From NCBI GenBank assembly GCA_017607445.1, contig JAEVHH010000001.1:7874001-7938000 (forward strand): a DNA stretch of 64,000 nt, given 5' to 3'. Below, piece after piece: positions 1-10,651 of the stretch (its first letter is position 1; the number at the start of each line of letters is the position of its first letter). The notes beneath the pieces are model-generated. The model made no database searches. It saw only the letters and a list, made by a program, of their open reading frames with translations, and was not told the DNA's origin. The position numbers and the translations under genes were made by a program. Origin of the DNA: Histoplasma ohiense (lineage: Eukaryota > Ascomycota > Eurotiomycetes > Onygenales > Ajellomycetaceae).

Positions 1-1422
1 CATCTCAATTCCCTGCAAGTGTATATTCAAGAACAGATATCTCAGCATGTTCAATCAATGATGACAACTGCTTACACTTTTGAAATAGATGATGAATCTC
101 TGATTCAGAATCTCTATGAACACAGATCATGCAAGAAATTCATGACTCACTGATGATCAGATATTTAGAATGTGAAATCATGTACAACATTGTCATCTGA
201 GAATTCTACTGACCAGATATGTTGAAAGACATATGCTGATTTGTACACAACTGTGATTGCTGTGGCTCAGTGACAGCATGATGTGAATGCTGAAAAGAGA
301 TGCTGAAGCTTCTATCTGTCTCTGATCAAACTTGATGTGATATAGCTATTGATTTTGCAATTTTCTTATCTGAAAGCAGAGGTTCTACAAATATTCTAGT
401 CATTGTCAACTGACTCAGTAAGAATGTAATACTACAGCTCTGTGATAAGATGAACACTGAAGTAGTTGCAGATGTCTTTGTCAGAAGCCTGTTCTATTGT
501 ATACACAGTCTGCCTTCATTCATTGTGTCAGATAGAGATAGTCAATTTGTCAGTGCACTCTGAGCCTGCATATGTCAATTATTAAGAATTGAATGAAAGT
601 TATCAACAGTGTATCATTTAGAGACTGATGAAGCTACTGAGAGAATGATACAAACAGTAAAGAACATTCTCTGTAAATTCTGCAATTACACACAAGACAA
701 TTGAAGCAATCTGCTATCACACACTGAGATTGTAATTAACAGTTGAGATTCTGCTACAACAGATGTAAGCTCATTCTTTCTTCTACACAGATACAACTTA
801 GAGATTCTGAACTTCTCTGAGACTTCTCAAGAAACTGTGTACACCCACAGCCTTATACAGATGACAGAGAACATTGTGAGCAAGCTGAAGAAAGTCTGTG
901 AATAAACAGAAGCTTCAATGATCAGCATTCAGCAAAATTATAAGAATCAAGTGAATATCAGAAGAAGTTCTGCAACTCAATATTATATAGAAGACAAAAT
1001 CTGACTGAATCTCAAGAATATAAGAACAGATCATCTCTCACATACACTAGATTATCACCACATCAAATATACAGTGAAAAAAGTGCTAGATATACATGAT
1101 TATCAACTCAACATCTCATCTGACATCCACAACATCTTTCATACAAACCTGCTTCAATTCATGGCTGAGGATTCATTCCTCTCACAGAGAATCTCTGATT
1201 GACAGTCATCTGTCATTGTAGAAGAAAACAATAAACTCAAGTGGGAAATCAAAACAATTCTTGACAATAGAACCAATCACCACCACTGTGAATACCTCAT
1301 CAAATGAATAGAATATGATCATCCAATCTGGAAACTCATGTCTGTCTTGGAGGACACTGCCACCCTCGACATCTACAAGTCCTCACTCACTCTGATAGAG
1401 AGGGATAATGTGACAGATTAGC
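1..1422 (+). pseudogene. A1 pol remnant: integrase and chromodomain
   Basis: Decayed 3' end of a Ty3/Gypsy pol. The frame shows the integrase Cys pair near 250, the first catalytic Asp in an IDFA context near 350, the second in a SDRDSQF context near 535 and the catalytic Glu region near 630. A chromodomain-like C terminus follows at about 1218-1402 (W-E-I-K-x-I-L-D start, then C-E-Y-L-I-K). Several TGA codons replace Arg or Trp, so it cannot encode a full protein. By comparison with A3, pol runs into the 3' LTR and stops at 1420-1422. In the family, integrase inserts the cDNA and the chromodomain targets heterochromatin; here both are dead. Confidence 0.85.
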
Positions 1423-1942
1423 ATCTATTAGTAATTAACTTACACAATCAACTCCTCTTCTGCATCCACTCATTTCTGACTGTTGTGATCTCATGTAATT
1501 CTCAATGTTCTTCCACTTCATGCTCTGTGCTCACATAGTTTCTAACAATTCTTCTGTGTAGCTCTTAATATTCTTCCACTTCATGTTTCACACTTATATA
1601 GTCTCTAACAATTCTTCTATGTAGCTTCTTACATTCTCTCACTCTGTGTTCTGCACTTATATAGTCTCTAATGATTCTTCTGTGTAGCTCTCAATGATTC
1701 CCCCACCTCATATTCTGCACTCATATAGCTTCTAACAATTCTTACACATACTTCTTAATGTTCTTTCACTCTGCACTTCACTGTGGAGCAGCTTCTGATA
1801 TTCTTCTGCTCTGAACTTTTCTCTATAAGAACCCTCTTTGTATGATCTTTTCTTCTGATTTCTTTTCTCTTTCTTTCCTTAATCAATTCGTAATCTGTAA
1901 TTAGAATAGTATCAAATCGTTAATCGAAGTACACCCGTTACA
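1410..1942 (+). repeat. A1 3' LTR
   Basis: 533 bp, starts TGTGACAG after a purine-rich GAGAGGGATAA tract and ends CCCGTTACA. The last 30 bp keep CpGs (ATCG, CCCG) that other family A LTRs have lost. Internally it is a chain of degenerate AACAATTCTTCTGTGTAGCTC-like units also seen in the other A LTRs. Confidence 0.9.
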
Positions 1943-4470
1943 TCTACTACTGCAAATTCAACAACAACTAGATACAGTAGAAAATGTCTGATACTTGATG
2001 AAGATTGATCTACTCACAGAATACTGACAGATTTATGTAGATGAACTATCAGTACTCAAAACAGCATTTAACACACAATGAAGAAAGTTTGAATTTCTTG
2101 CAATGTCTATGAAGCTTACAAACACCTCTGCAATCTTTCAGATGATAATAAATACAATTCTTGCAAAACAGAACAGTCAATCATGTCTTGTATATTTTGA
2201 TGATATTTTAATCTTTTTGAACTTGTACAAAGAGCATCTACAACATGTGAATCAGATGCTCACAACTCTGACAGAGCACAAGCTCTACATCAAATCATCA
2301 AAATATATGTTTGATATAAAGAAGTTGAAGTTCATGAAACATCTTGTGAAAGAGAGCTGCATACACCCAATCTCTGAAAAACTAGAAGTTATTGCAAAAT
2401 GGCCAAGGTCTAGAAATGTACATCATATACATCAATTTTTAGAACAGACATTCTATTACAGAAAGTTTGTAAAGAATTTTGTATGAATTGCTACTCTGTT
2501 GTCAGATCTTCTTAAAGTGATAGATGCTGAGCTTTGTAAAAAGAAATTTTGTTCAATCATCTGAAATATCTTCTGCAAAGAGATCTTTCTTGAGCTTAGA
2601 GAATGTATGACAACATCTTCAGTGCTTGTTCAATCAGATTGTACAAAGCTCTTCACAATTGAAACTAATACATCAGAATAGATCATTGAATGCTCCCTCT
2701 TGCAAATGAGAGAGAATGATAAATTACACTCAGTAGTGTATGATGACTGAAAGCTGTCAGATGCAGAGCTTAACTATTCTGTGTATGAGAAGAAACTTCT
2801 AGCAATCAAATATACACTAAATCTGTGGAATTGATATATCAACAACAGACATACAACAACAGTGATCACTGATCATGAAAGTCTCATTTATTTGCAAATG
2901 ACAATCAAACTCTTCAAGCAGCTAGTATGATGAATATCAGAATTTCAGATGTATGATCTTCAAATCAAATATAGAAAAAGAATGAATGCTATTGTGTCAG
3001 ATGTCATAAGTTGTAGATCTGACTTCATGAAAGAAGATTCAGTGAATGCAGCACAGAAAGAATTCATACTAACAACACTGAGAGATTATGATGAGACAGA
3101 GTGATTGAAAGTCATGATCATCTGCTTGAAGAATGAAAGTGTATCAGCTGATAAATATCTGACAAAGATAATAGAAGAGATGCTTTCAAAATTCAAGCTT
3201 GCAAAGTTAGAGAAGAATGTTGTGTTTTATTATGATCTCAGTTACATATAGACACTGTATTTTGAGTCTCAGTTTCAACAGAATCTGATAAGTTATATGC
3301 ATAAGAAGTTCAGTCACTTAGAGAGCTCAGAACTTATGAGTGTTCTGAAAGATCAAACATACTGATCAAGCATGAAAGAAGATATTCAGACATATATGCA
3401 GAAATGCCCAAACTGTCAAGTCTCAAAGAATACAAGACAAGGATTGAAGTGTGAGAGGACACAACATCAGATAGAAGATATGATTAAACTGTTTGAATGT
3501 TGAGAGATAGATCTCATAGAGATATTGCCATGAATGCCAAATGAGAACTACTGAATAATAACAGCAATTGATTACACCACAGAGTGATCAATTGTGTGAG
3601 TGGTGTCAGAGATGATAAAGAAGATCATTGCTAAATTTCTACACAATGATATCTACATCAATTATGGTATGCTCTGTGAGATATTGACAGATAACAATGC
3701 AAACCTTGTACAAGGAGCTGTGAGACATTTCATCAAACAGTTGCAGATGAAGCATCACACAACAACATTCTATCACCCTTGTACAAATGAAAAAATCAAA
3801 TACTTAAATGAAATACTAGACAGCATGCTGATGAAATATCTAGTGAAGAAACTCATAAGATTATGAGACAAATATCTGAGACAGATATTATTCATAATAT
3901 GAGTTCATCAGCATACAGTCTCAAAGTGCTTGCTGTTCTATCTGCTCTATAGAGTGCATCCACATATCTCAGAGGATATGCAGAAGCAGATAGAAGAGGA
4001 GATAGTGATTGTGAACATGAAATTAAAAATGAGAGAAGTTAGTCACATCTGAGCAAAAGCAAACAAATTACTGCTCAACCACATTATACAATCAAAAAAA
4101 ATATGAGACTCACTAGTGAAAGAAACAAGTCTTGCTGTGAACACTTGAATTCTCATACAAAATGAAGAATCTGAGAAGTTTCAATCAAGATGGTTTGAGC
4201 TGTACAAAATCCTCAAATCACATCTTCTTGAAACATATGCTTTGGAAGAATCAGAGGGACAGATTCTACACAATTTTATAAATAGCTTTCATTTTGTAGA
4301 GACAAAAACAGAGGATTTCAATGAACTGTGATCATCTGCAGCACTATCATCAGCATTGAAGAAAAGAGAACTTACAATAGAAAAACTCAGAGAAGTTAGA
4401 GAAATCATTGACACTTATAAATCAGATGATATCACTTACTCAGATCTCTCAACAATAATCAAAAAAGAAT
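1943..4470 (+). pseudogene. C1 pol: reverse transcriptase, RNase H, integrase
   Basis: Broken Ty3/Gypsy polyprotein. The RT catalytic box reads YFDD at 2193-2204 in the clean stretch 2103-2486; the next stop (2484-2486) is a TGA where relatives have Arg (NFxRIATP context). RNase H-like sequence follows with S-R-K-L-S and VITDHESL landmarks near 2750-2890. Integrase has an HHCC zinc finger near 3310-3430 and a DDE core with AIDYTT near 3570, ILTDNNAN near 3685 and the Glu region near 3800. The C terminus lacks a chromodomain, unlike families A, B and G. Stops are mostly TGA at Arg or Trp positions. The 3' end meets or overlaps the antisense gene. Confidence 0.88.
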
Positions 4471-6937
4471 GAAAGGAAATGGAAAAGATGAGTATACAGC
4501 ACACTCTGATAAGTGACAAGACTGTTGCTGACTGTATGATATTGTGATGTAGACAGCAGATACAATGAAGTCAGAGATGAACTTGAGACAGCTGATCAGC
4601 ACATGAATCAGATTGCAAGAAACAAAGAGATTCAGAGAAAAATTCAACTGTCTACACTAACTCAATCACAGAAATCTCAGAGAATGAACTGTCAGAAACA
4701 TCAGTGAATATGTTGAATCAAGCTATTTTGACATCTGAGAACACTCAGAGATTGAATGAGATTAATTTCAATGAGTCATTCACTGTAATTGTCTGAGCTT
4801 GTGAAGAGGGGCAGTATAATACACAGAGGCAGAATGCTTTCATTGAAAAATATGAGATCTACCACCTCTAGTCATCAAGTGTAGAACTGATAAAAGATTG
4901 TGTAAGATTAACAACTAGAAGAGAAAAGAAAAAAAAAAGTCAGAAAAATGATCTATTCACACACAGCTCTAATGACTGCTGCAGAGGCTTCACTCAATTT
5001 CTAAAAATACAGAGAAATTGAAGCACAAAGAAAAAGATGCACATCAACAAAATACTCAAATCAACATCTCTGAAAACTATTTGTATGCAATAGAAGAAAG
5101 ACTAAAAATCAGTCTGTATCAAGAACTTCAGAATCTCAAGACATATGTGTAAAAGTGCAGTGCACATCTCCATCTCATGCAGAGCCTGACACACTGATTT
5201 GATATCTTCAATAGAGAGATTCACAGAAAGTTCAACAAAACAATGAGTATGTGTATGTGAAGAAAAACTGATCAGAAGAGAGAGGAGTGAGAAAGAAGTG
5301 AGCAGAACAGTTGAATGAATGCTCAAACTTCTACAAGAATGAGTGACAGACACTCACTCAATGAAAGTTGAAGAAAGGAAAGAAAGAGAGAGAGCAGAAT
5401 TGAAAGTGAAGAAGAGTGAATGAGTCATGAAAGAACTCAAAAAAAAAGCAGAGATAGATGTATATGAGATGATATCAGAAGTAACTGTAGAACATTAACA
5501 GTATTACAATGAAAAGAAAGAAGTGTATATTTACTGAAGAAACAGAAACTTCTCTTGAAGCTTCAGAGACAGTTGCAGCAGAGATGAAAGCAGTCAGCAG
5601 AACAGTTATATACAGAAGACAGAATACAAAATTGAAATGACTCTTTGTCTCTCACACAATCAGCACAAGAAACAGATGTATACTCATCACAGATATAAAA
5701 AAACATCATATTGCTGTTTGAACTATCTTGAACATATATCTCCTTCCTACAAATGATCAAGTTGGAAGTCATTCATCAACAAAGAAGACAAAGGCATTTG
5801 TCTGATAAGCTGAAAGCACACAAAGACAGAGAAGCAATGCAAAAATTGACATAAGCAAATATAATACAGAGATTTTTGTCTGTTATAATCTCAATGACAC
5901 AGAGACTCTGTACAATTTCATCTATGAAAGTTAGAAAGAAAATTGTAGAAAAGAGACAAAAAGAGATATAATATACACTCAGCACAATTGATACAAACAA
6001 CAGCAGAATTCAGAGAATGTATAAGATTGCTAAAGATTTCATACTTACTCTGAGTAAAAGATGCAACAGATGAATAACTAGTAAAGCAGATTGTATTGTA
6101 CAATACTTACATATGAAATCATGTTTTGATGAAGACAGTGAAAGCAGAAGAAGAATGTGGAGAATAGAGAGAGAGACTGTGAAAGATGTATAGAGCTTCT
6201 CAAAAAGTGAGCAAAAGAGAGAAATCAGTGTAGAAAGAGAGGAGGAGATTGACAGAGATGAAAGAAATGAAACTGAGAGCAGAGAAGATGAAGACACAGA
6301 CAAGAGCAGAGAAGACAGCAGCAGAGAACAACACAGAGATATTCATCATCTCATCATCATCACAAACACTGTCATCACTGCTCACATTCTCATCAACTGC
6401 TTTGCCTATGTTCTGATCATTGACAGAGATAGTCATGTTGTCATTGTCTACCCCTGCAACATTGTTGTAAGCAATCTTCTCAATAGAAGTGAGATTGTAT
6501 GTGAGAGGGGCATCAGAAGAGAAGAGAGAACAATCACAAATAAAACAGATGCTCTGATGATGAGAAGTAGAAACTAACAACAATTAGCAATCACAAAAAC
6601 TGCCAGATTAGCTTTCAACAAGGTTTGATTGACAAGAACTTATCAATAGATTGCATGATACAATCAGAACAGTGGGAGATATAGTAATCAGATGCTATAT
6701 TGCAGAATAGAGAGGAGCTAGACATTCAATAGAAGGGGATAGATGTGTAGAATGATTGAAGCAAGACAGAGAGATCAAGTGAAAGAGATATAAAGAAACA
6801 AATGAAAGAAGATAGTTGTGAATGTGATGTTGATTAGTGATGAGCTGATGTTGTTGTGATAGAAACTCTTGTGTGTGTGAAGTGAGCATCTTATCTATTG
6901 CAGAATAGTGCATTGCAAAAGCAGACATGCATGGCAT
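4459..6937 (-). pseudogene. Antisense spliced gene of element C1 (Cys-rich)
   Basis: A chain of open stretches runs against pol between pol and the 3' LTR, and the same chain is present in C2. Homologous segments: start region 6937-6695, acidic/Ser-rich 6583-6200, 6103-5776, Cys-rich 5772-5563 and a C-terminal stretch 5353-5102, with the last ORF ending at 4459. Intron-like breaks have GT, a CTAAC/CTAAT-like branch site and AG, e.g. one ending TTTCATAG just before the exon read from about 5935 and one beginning GTAAATAT after the Cys-rich exon. The Cys module reads C-x2-C-x9-C-x7-C-x3-C-x6-C (residues CADC ... NCSADC ... CNC). Function not recognised; a zinc-binding role is inferred from the Cys spacing. 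Exon limits are approximate. Confidence 0.6.
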
Positions 6938-6986
6938 AACACTATTTCTGTCACAAGAGTGTAGACAGATTTGATAGAGGAGAATG

Positions 6987-7130
6987 TAGTAATTTCAGCT
7001 TATTATTCTTCCATGGCATACACCACCCTCTATTATCAAGGATGGTGTACACTCCCACACTAGTTAATTTGTATAAGAAGAGCTGCAAAGCTTAGAAGCT
7101 TTGAACAGCTCAAGCAATCTTTGAACTACA
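6987..7130 (+). repeat. C1 3' LTR
   Basis: 144 bp, the same length as both C2 LTRs. Begins TAGTAATTT (TGGTAATTT mutated) and ends GAACTACA. The core contains an imperfect inverted repeat around ACACCACCCTCTATTATC ... GGATGGTGT. Confidence 0.88.
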
Positions 7131-7231
7131 CATACAATCTCTGACAATCAAAGAATTCATCAATTCCATCTCATTAAAAAATCAATAACAATGTGTATAC
7201 AAACTATCTAGAGAATGTGATCAATACACTG
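7131..7231 (+). repeat. F-type LTR, left piece
   Basis: Matches the first about 100 bp of the LTR at 36221-36681 and continues at 19197 after the A2 insertion. The last five bases, CACTG (7227-7231), are the A2 target duplication. Its outer end is cut by C1. Confidence 0.8.
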
Positions 7232-7553
7232 TGTAACGGGCGTACTTCAATTAACAATCTAGCACTATTCTAAATACAGATTATGAATTGATTAAGAAAA
7301 GAAAGAGAAAAGAAATCAGAAGAAAAGATTGTATGAAGAAGGTTCTTATAGAGGAAAGTTCAAGACAGAAGAATATCAGAAGCCACTCCACAGTGAAGTA
7401 TGGAGTGGAAGAACATTAAAAGCTACACAGAAGAATCATTAGAAACTACACAAGCACAGAGTATGAAGCAGAAGAATCATTGAGAGCTACATAAAAGAAT
7501 CATTAGAGACTATATGAGTGCAGAACACAGAGTGGGAGAACATTAGAAGCTAC
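7232..7553 (-). repeat. A2 3' LTR, part 1
   Basis: Starts TGTAACGGGCG, keeping CpGs at the very edge. Ends with GAAGCTAC (7546-7553), the 8-bp target duplication of the hAT that splits this LTR. Confidence 0.9.
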
Positions 7554-8046
7554 TAGACTGATCATATAACTGTGCATGGAACCATGACCAATTTTAGTGT
7601 TGGTCCCATTCTCATATATTTTGGTCCTGGTCCCATATATTGTTTTTCAAATCAGTTACTTTACACTGTTTGTATTATAGCTCTGGTTTCATTTCACTGT
7701 TTATGAGAAATATTTAGATTCTGAATACTGTTCTTATCTTGATTTCTGGGTCACAGTCCCATTTGATCCCATTTTACAAAATGGAATCAAACAGAACCAT
7801 GACTTACCCATAATTACATAATACATATATCTTTATGCTGGATTGTAGCTAATTATGATGTGAGTGTTATCAAATATTGTTATCTTTTTGATGTCACAAC
7901 AGAAATATCATTATATGTCTGTAGACATTTTGAAAATTAAAAAACAAAAACAAAAACAACAACTGAGAATATTATTAAAAAAAAAAAAAAAAAATCTTCA
8001 GCAAAAAAAAAAATAATGAAAAAAAAAAAATAAAAATAAATAAAAC

Positions 8047-8610
8047 TCATTTATTCAATCTATAATTGTCAAAAAAATTACTACTCAATTCTTCAGTGAT
8101 CTTCATCATCAATCTAATATCTCTCACAATGAGAGTCATCTGCTTATAATGAATCATGATCTTAAGACCATCTATAAAATGATTAGTGAGATATTGTTAC
8201 ATCTGTTTTCACATGATATCATACACTCAAAAAGTGTGATCAATGTTGTCTCTATGACAACTTGAAGAGTATCAAGAGCAGAATACTGAAAGCAATACTT
8301 CTCTTCATCAATCTTCTGAACAAGATGTGCAAATGCAGTCTTGAGGAAAATGAGATTCTCAGACTTCTGATAATAATGAATCTCACAGATAGTTTCTACT
8401 TTTATATCAGTATTTAGTGTTATCAAAAAGTGTTACTTTGAATTTCATACTCTGCTTATTCACTTTTTTCATACAAGGGCGGGGGTTGTGCACCTTTCAC
8501 ACAGCATGGCAAGCATTGAAATGCTACTTGTGATGATGAGCTCAGACTGCTTCTCACTCCATCACTTGCTGCTCATATACTGCTTTGCAGAAAGCAGCAG
8601 TTGTTGGCAT
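8047..8610 (-). pseudogene. Histone H3-like gene remnant inside the hAT
   Basis: Read on the minus strand, exon 1 has EIxYYQKS (H3 EIRRYQKS), FQxSAxxxLQ and LFE at the positions of the H3 alpha-N, alpha-1 and alpha-2 helices. A 53-nt intron (8172-8224) begins GTATGA, has a CTAAT branch site and ends TTATAG. Exon 2 (8171-8047) continues without gaps against the H3 C terminus, with IHxKxxT and RDIRL at matching spacing. Upstream, in another frame after an apparent 2-bp loss at H3 LREI, lies an Arg/Lys-rich tail of about 60 residues starting at the ATG at 8610, ending in an RYK...LRD stretch like H3 RYRPGTVALRE. Loop 1 looks about three residues shorter than canonical H3, so it is probably not CENP-A. 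TGA codons at Arg sites make it dead. Confidence 0.75.
8172..8224 (-). other. Putative intron of the H3-like pseudogene
   Basis: 53 nt with GTATGA donor, CACTAATC branch and TTATAG acceptor on the minus strand. Removing it joins LFE to an H3-like C terminus in frame and gap-free over about 30 residues, the main reason for calling it. Confidence 0.7.
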
Positions 8611-8639
8611 TGCTCTCTGATGAAAAATACCCTTATCAC

Positions 8640-9788
8640 AGACCATTTTTTTCATTGAGAAGAGGGAGAGAAATCAAGAAGTGAGAAGAGAGAAATTGAG
8701 AAGTGAGAGAAGATGAGTGCAGAGAATAAATGTGTAGATTTCAGAGAGAGAAGAACAGAGACTTGTGATGATGAATTTGCTAGATAAAATCAATTAATCA
8801 ATCAGTATTCATTTGCAGAAAACATTGAGATATTCATATTGCTTTTAATAGTTAACATACTGCTGCAGAATTATGATGGGTTAGAGAGAGAAGAGAGAAA
8901 GAACAAAGAAAAAGAAAAACATGTGTGAATATTAAATCAAAAGATTGTATATACAAATAATCTCTATAGCAACAAAGAAACATCTCATCTGCATTCAGTC
9001 ATAATATAACTTGCAGAGTGCATACAGTATGTGATATCAACAAGTAACACAAAAATGCAAACAGTGTTGCTATGAGACATGTAATTTCTTATAATATATA
9101 GAAGTAGATTTTCTTTCTTCTTGAATTCTTTGATATATCTCTGTTCTTTCCATCATATTTCTGTGTGGATAGTAACTTATAAAAAGAATATATTATTTTC
9201 TCTAGAAATCTTCATCATTATAATTAGAATATGTTTCTCTCTCTTTCTTCTGCTGAAAATATATCTGTTCTTCTCTTCAAGAAACATTTGGTGGCTCTGT
9301 GTACCACTAAGACATACAAGTATCATCATCATCTTGAGAGAGAAGAGAAAGAATTCTTCAAATGTGGAGAGACTGACTGCAAGACACATCATATTGTCTT
9401 GAAAAAACTCTGTAATGAAGTAGATTGATAATGATTTTGAGTAACACTTCTGCTGAAATTTGACTAATATTATGAAAGAAATGATGCTGATGACTCAATG
9501 TGTGAGAAGTTGAAGAAGAAAGCAGTAAAGTTGCTCATACAGCAACACTGAGATCAGAAGTATTCACAGAAATGATTTGAGATCAAGATAAAGAGAGAGA
9601 GAACTGAGAAGATGATGACTGTGAAAAAGTACTGTCAGAAGAAGATTGAAGATGTGTTTGTTTATAAGATAAAGAAGTTCAAGCTGATAGATTGTATTTT
9701 GAATATATTCATTGATAATGCTTTTTGATAATGATTCTGTTGTCTAATTGATTAGCAGGCTTCTGAAGAGAATCAGAGTATTGAAGCC
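8640..9788. other. hAT interior without identified gene
   Basis: AT-rich, purine-run-rich interior of the hAT. Short overlapping ORFs occur on both strands between 9121 and 9428, but none shows a recognisable domain and the two strands compete, so none is called. Confidence 0.4.
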
Positions 9789-10132
9789 TTGTTTAGATTT
9801 TGTATATACTCAATGATTCAGAACATTGAGAAGACAGCATTGCTTTCTGAGTATGCTAATTTGCTTGCTGCAGAGATAGAATCTGAGGCAGCAGATCAGA
9901 AAATGCAGAACTTTGAAGCTCAAGTGAATCTGATGAAAAGAGAGAAGAATTCTCTCTCATCTGAAAAGATAGCTGAGAAGGGTTTTGAGATGGTTGTTTC
10001 CTTGAATGAGAAGATGAAGAAGAGGGAGAAGAAGAAAGAGAAGAATTGAATTGTGAAGAATGAAGAGAAAGAGAAAGAGAAGAAGAAGAAGAAGAAGAAG
10101 AAGAAAGTCAAAGAAAAAGAGAAAATAGTCTA
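9789..10132 (+). pseudogene. Coiled-coil / Lys-rich ORF in the hAT, unknown
   Basis: 86-codon open stretch rich in Ala, Glu and Lys with heptad-like spacing, then a stop (TGA) and a continuing frame of nearly pure Glu/Lys codons to a TAG near 10130. Upstream codons in the same frame (from about 9745) also look coding. It resembles the charged C-terminal tails of fungal transposases but matches no family I can name. It may be cargo, part of another nested element, or chance coding in a purine-rich tract. Confidence 0.3.
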
Positions 10133-10285
10133 AGAAAAATTTTTTTTTTTACATGTTTGTTTTTTAGTATTTTTATTAAATTAATTGTATTATTATCTGT
10201 CAGAGATTACAAATTTTTTATTTGATATTTTATGTTATGCAATTCTTTGTTGTGAGAATATATTATTGTAGTGATATTATGCTCA

Positions 10286-10320
10286 TGATATATATATATA
10301 TATATATGTGTATGTATACT
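10286..10320. repeat. TA microsatellite
   Basis: A (TA)n run followed by TGTGTATGTATAC, in the AT-rich region upstream of the hAT transposase. Confidence 0.8.
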
Positions 10321-10651
10321 GTAAGGTGTGTGTGACTTTACATATAGTATTGATAAACAATGAAAGGTGATAAATTCATACTGCGGAATTGTAATATATT
10401 AGAGATAGATAATATATCTAATGAATCAACTTTTTGATACTTATAAACCTTAATAATATTTTTAATATTTTAATTATCATTCTTTTCTATTTTATCATAA
10501 TTTTGTTGTTGTTTATAAATATATTCTACTAGTGTTCTAACCAATTAGAGTGGGTTAATGAAAAGGGAGTAAAAAAAAACTCAACAAATTTCTTAACTTT
10601 ATTATCCTCAGAATTCATTCCACACATAATTTCTCATCATTTATATTCATC

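Larger units (their letters stand above)
1..1942 (+). mobile_element. Family A Ty3/Gypsy element, copy A1 (3' part)
   Basis: Truncated by the window edge. It holds the integrase/chromodomain end of pol and the 3' LTR, and aligns by eye along its whole length with A3 (24490-26464) and, reverse-complemented, with A2. It is inserted in element C1: the LTR ends at 1942 and C1 coding sequence resumes at 1943, where the homologous stretch of C2 is uninterrupted. Confidence 0.9.
1943..7130 (+). mobile_element. Family C Ty3/Gypsy element, copy C1 (3' part)
   Basis: Right-hand part of a C element; its 5' half lies beyond A1, outside the window. Order: reverse transcriptase, RNase H, integrase (plus strand, 1943 to about 4470), an antisense gene region (about 6937 down to 4459), then the 3' LTR. 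It matches C2 (39131-56092) in opposite orientation. The right boundary abuts an F-type LTR at 7131. Confidence 0.88.

Noticed and set aside
5102..6937. Many short antisense ORFs of C1 as separate host genes
   Set aside because: The same chain occurs in C2 at the same place relative to pol and LTR, so they are pieces of one element-borne gene.
8047..8610. CENP-A (CenH3) identity of the histone-like remnant
   Set aside because: Loop 1 is shorter, not longer, than in canonical H3, and the protein is too decayed to classify.
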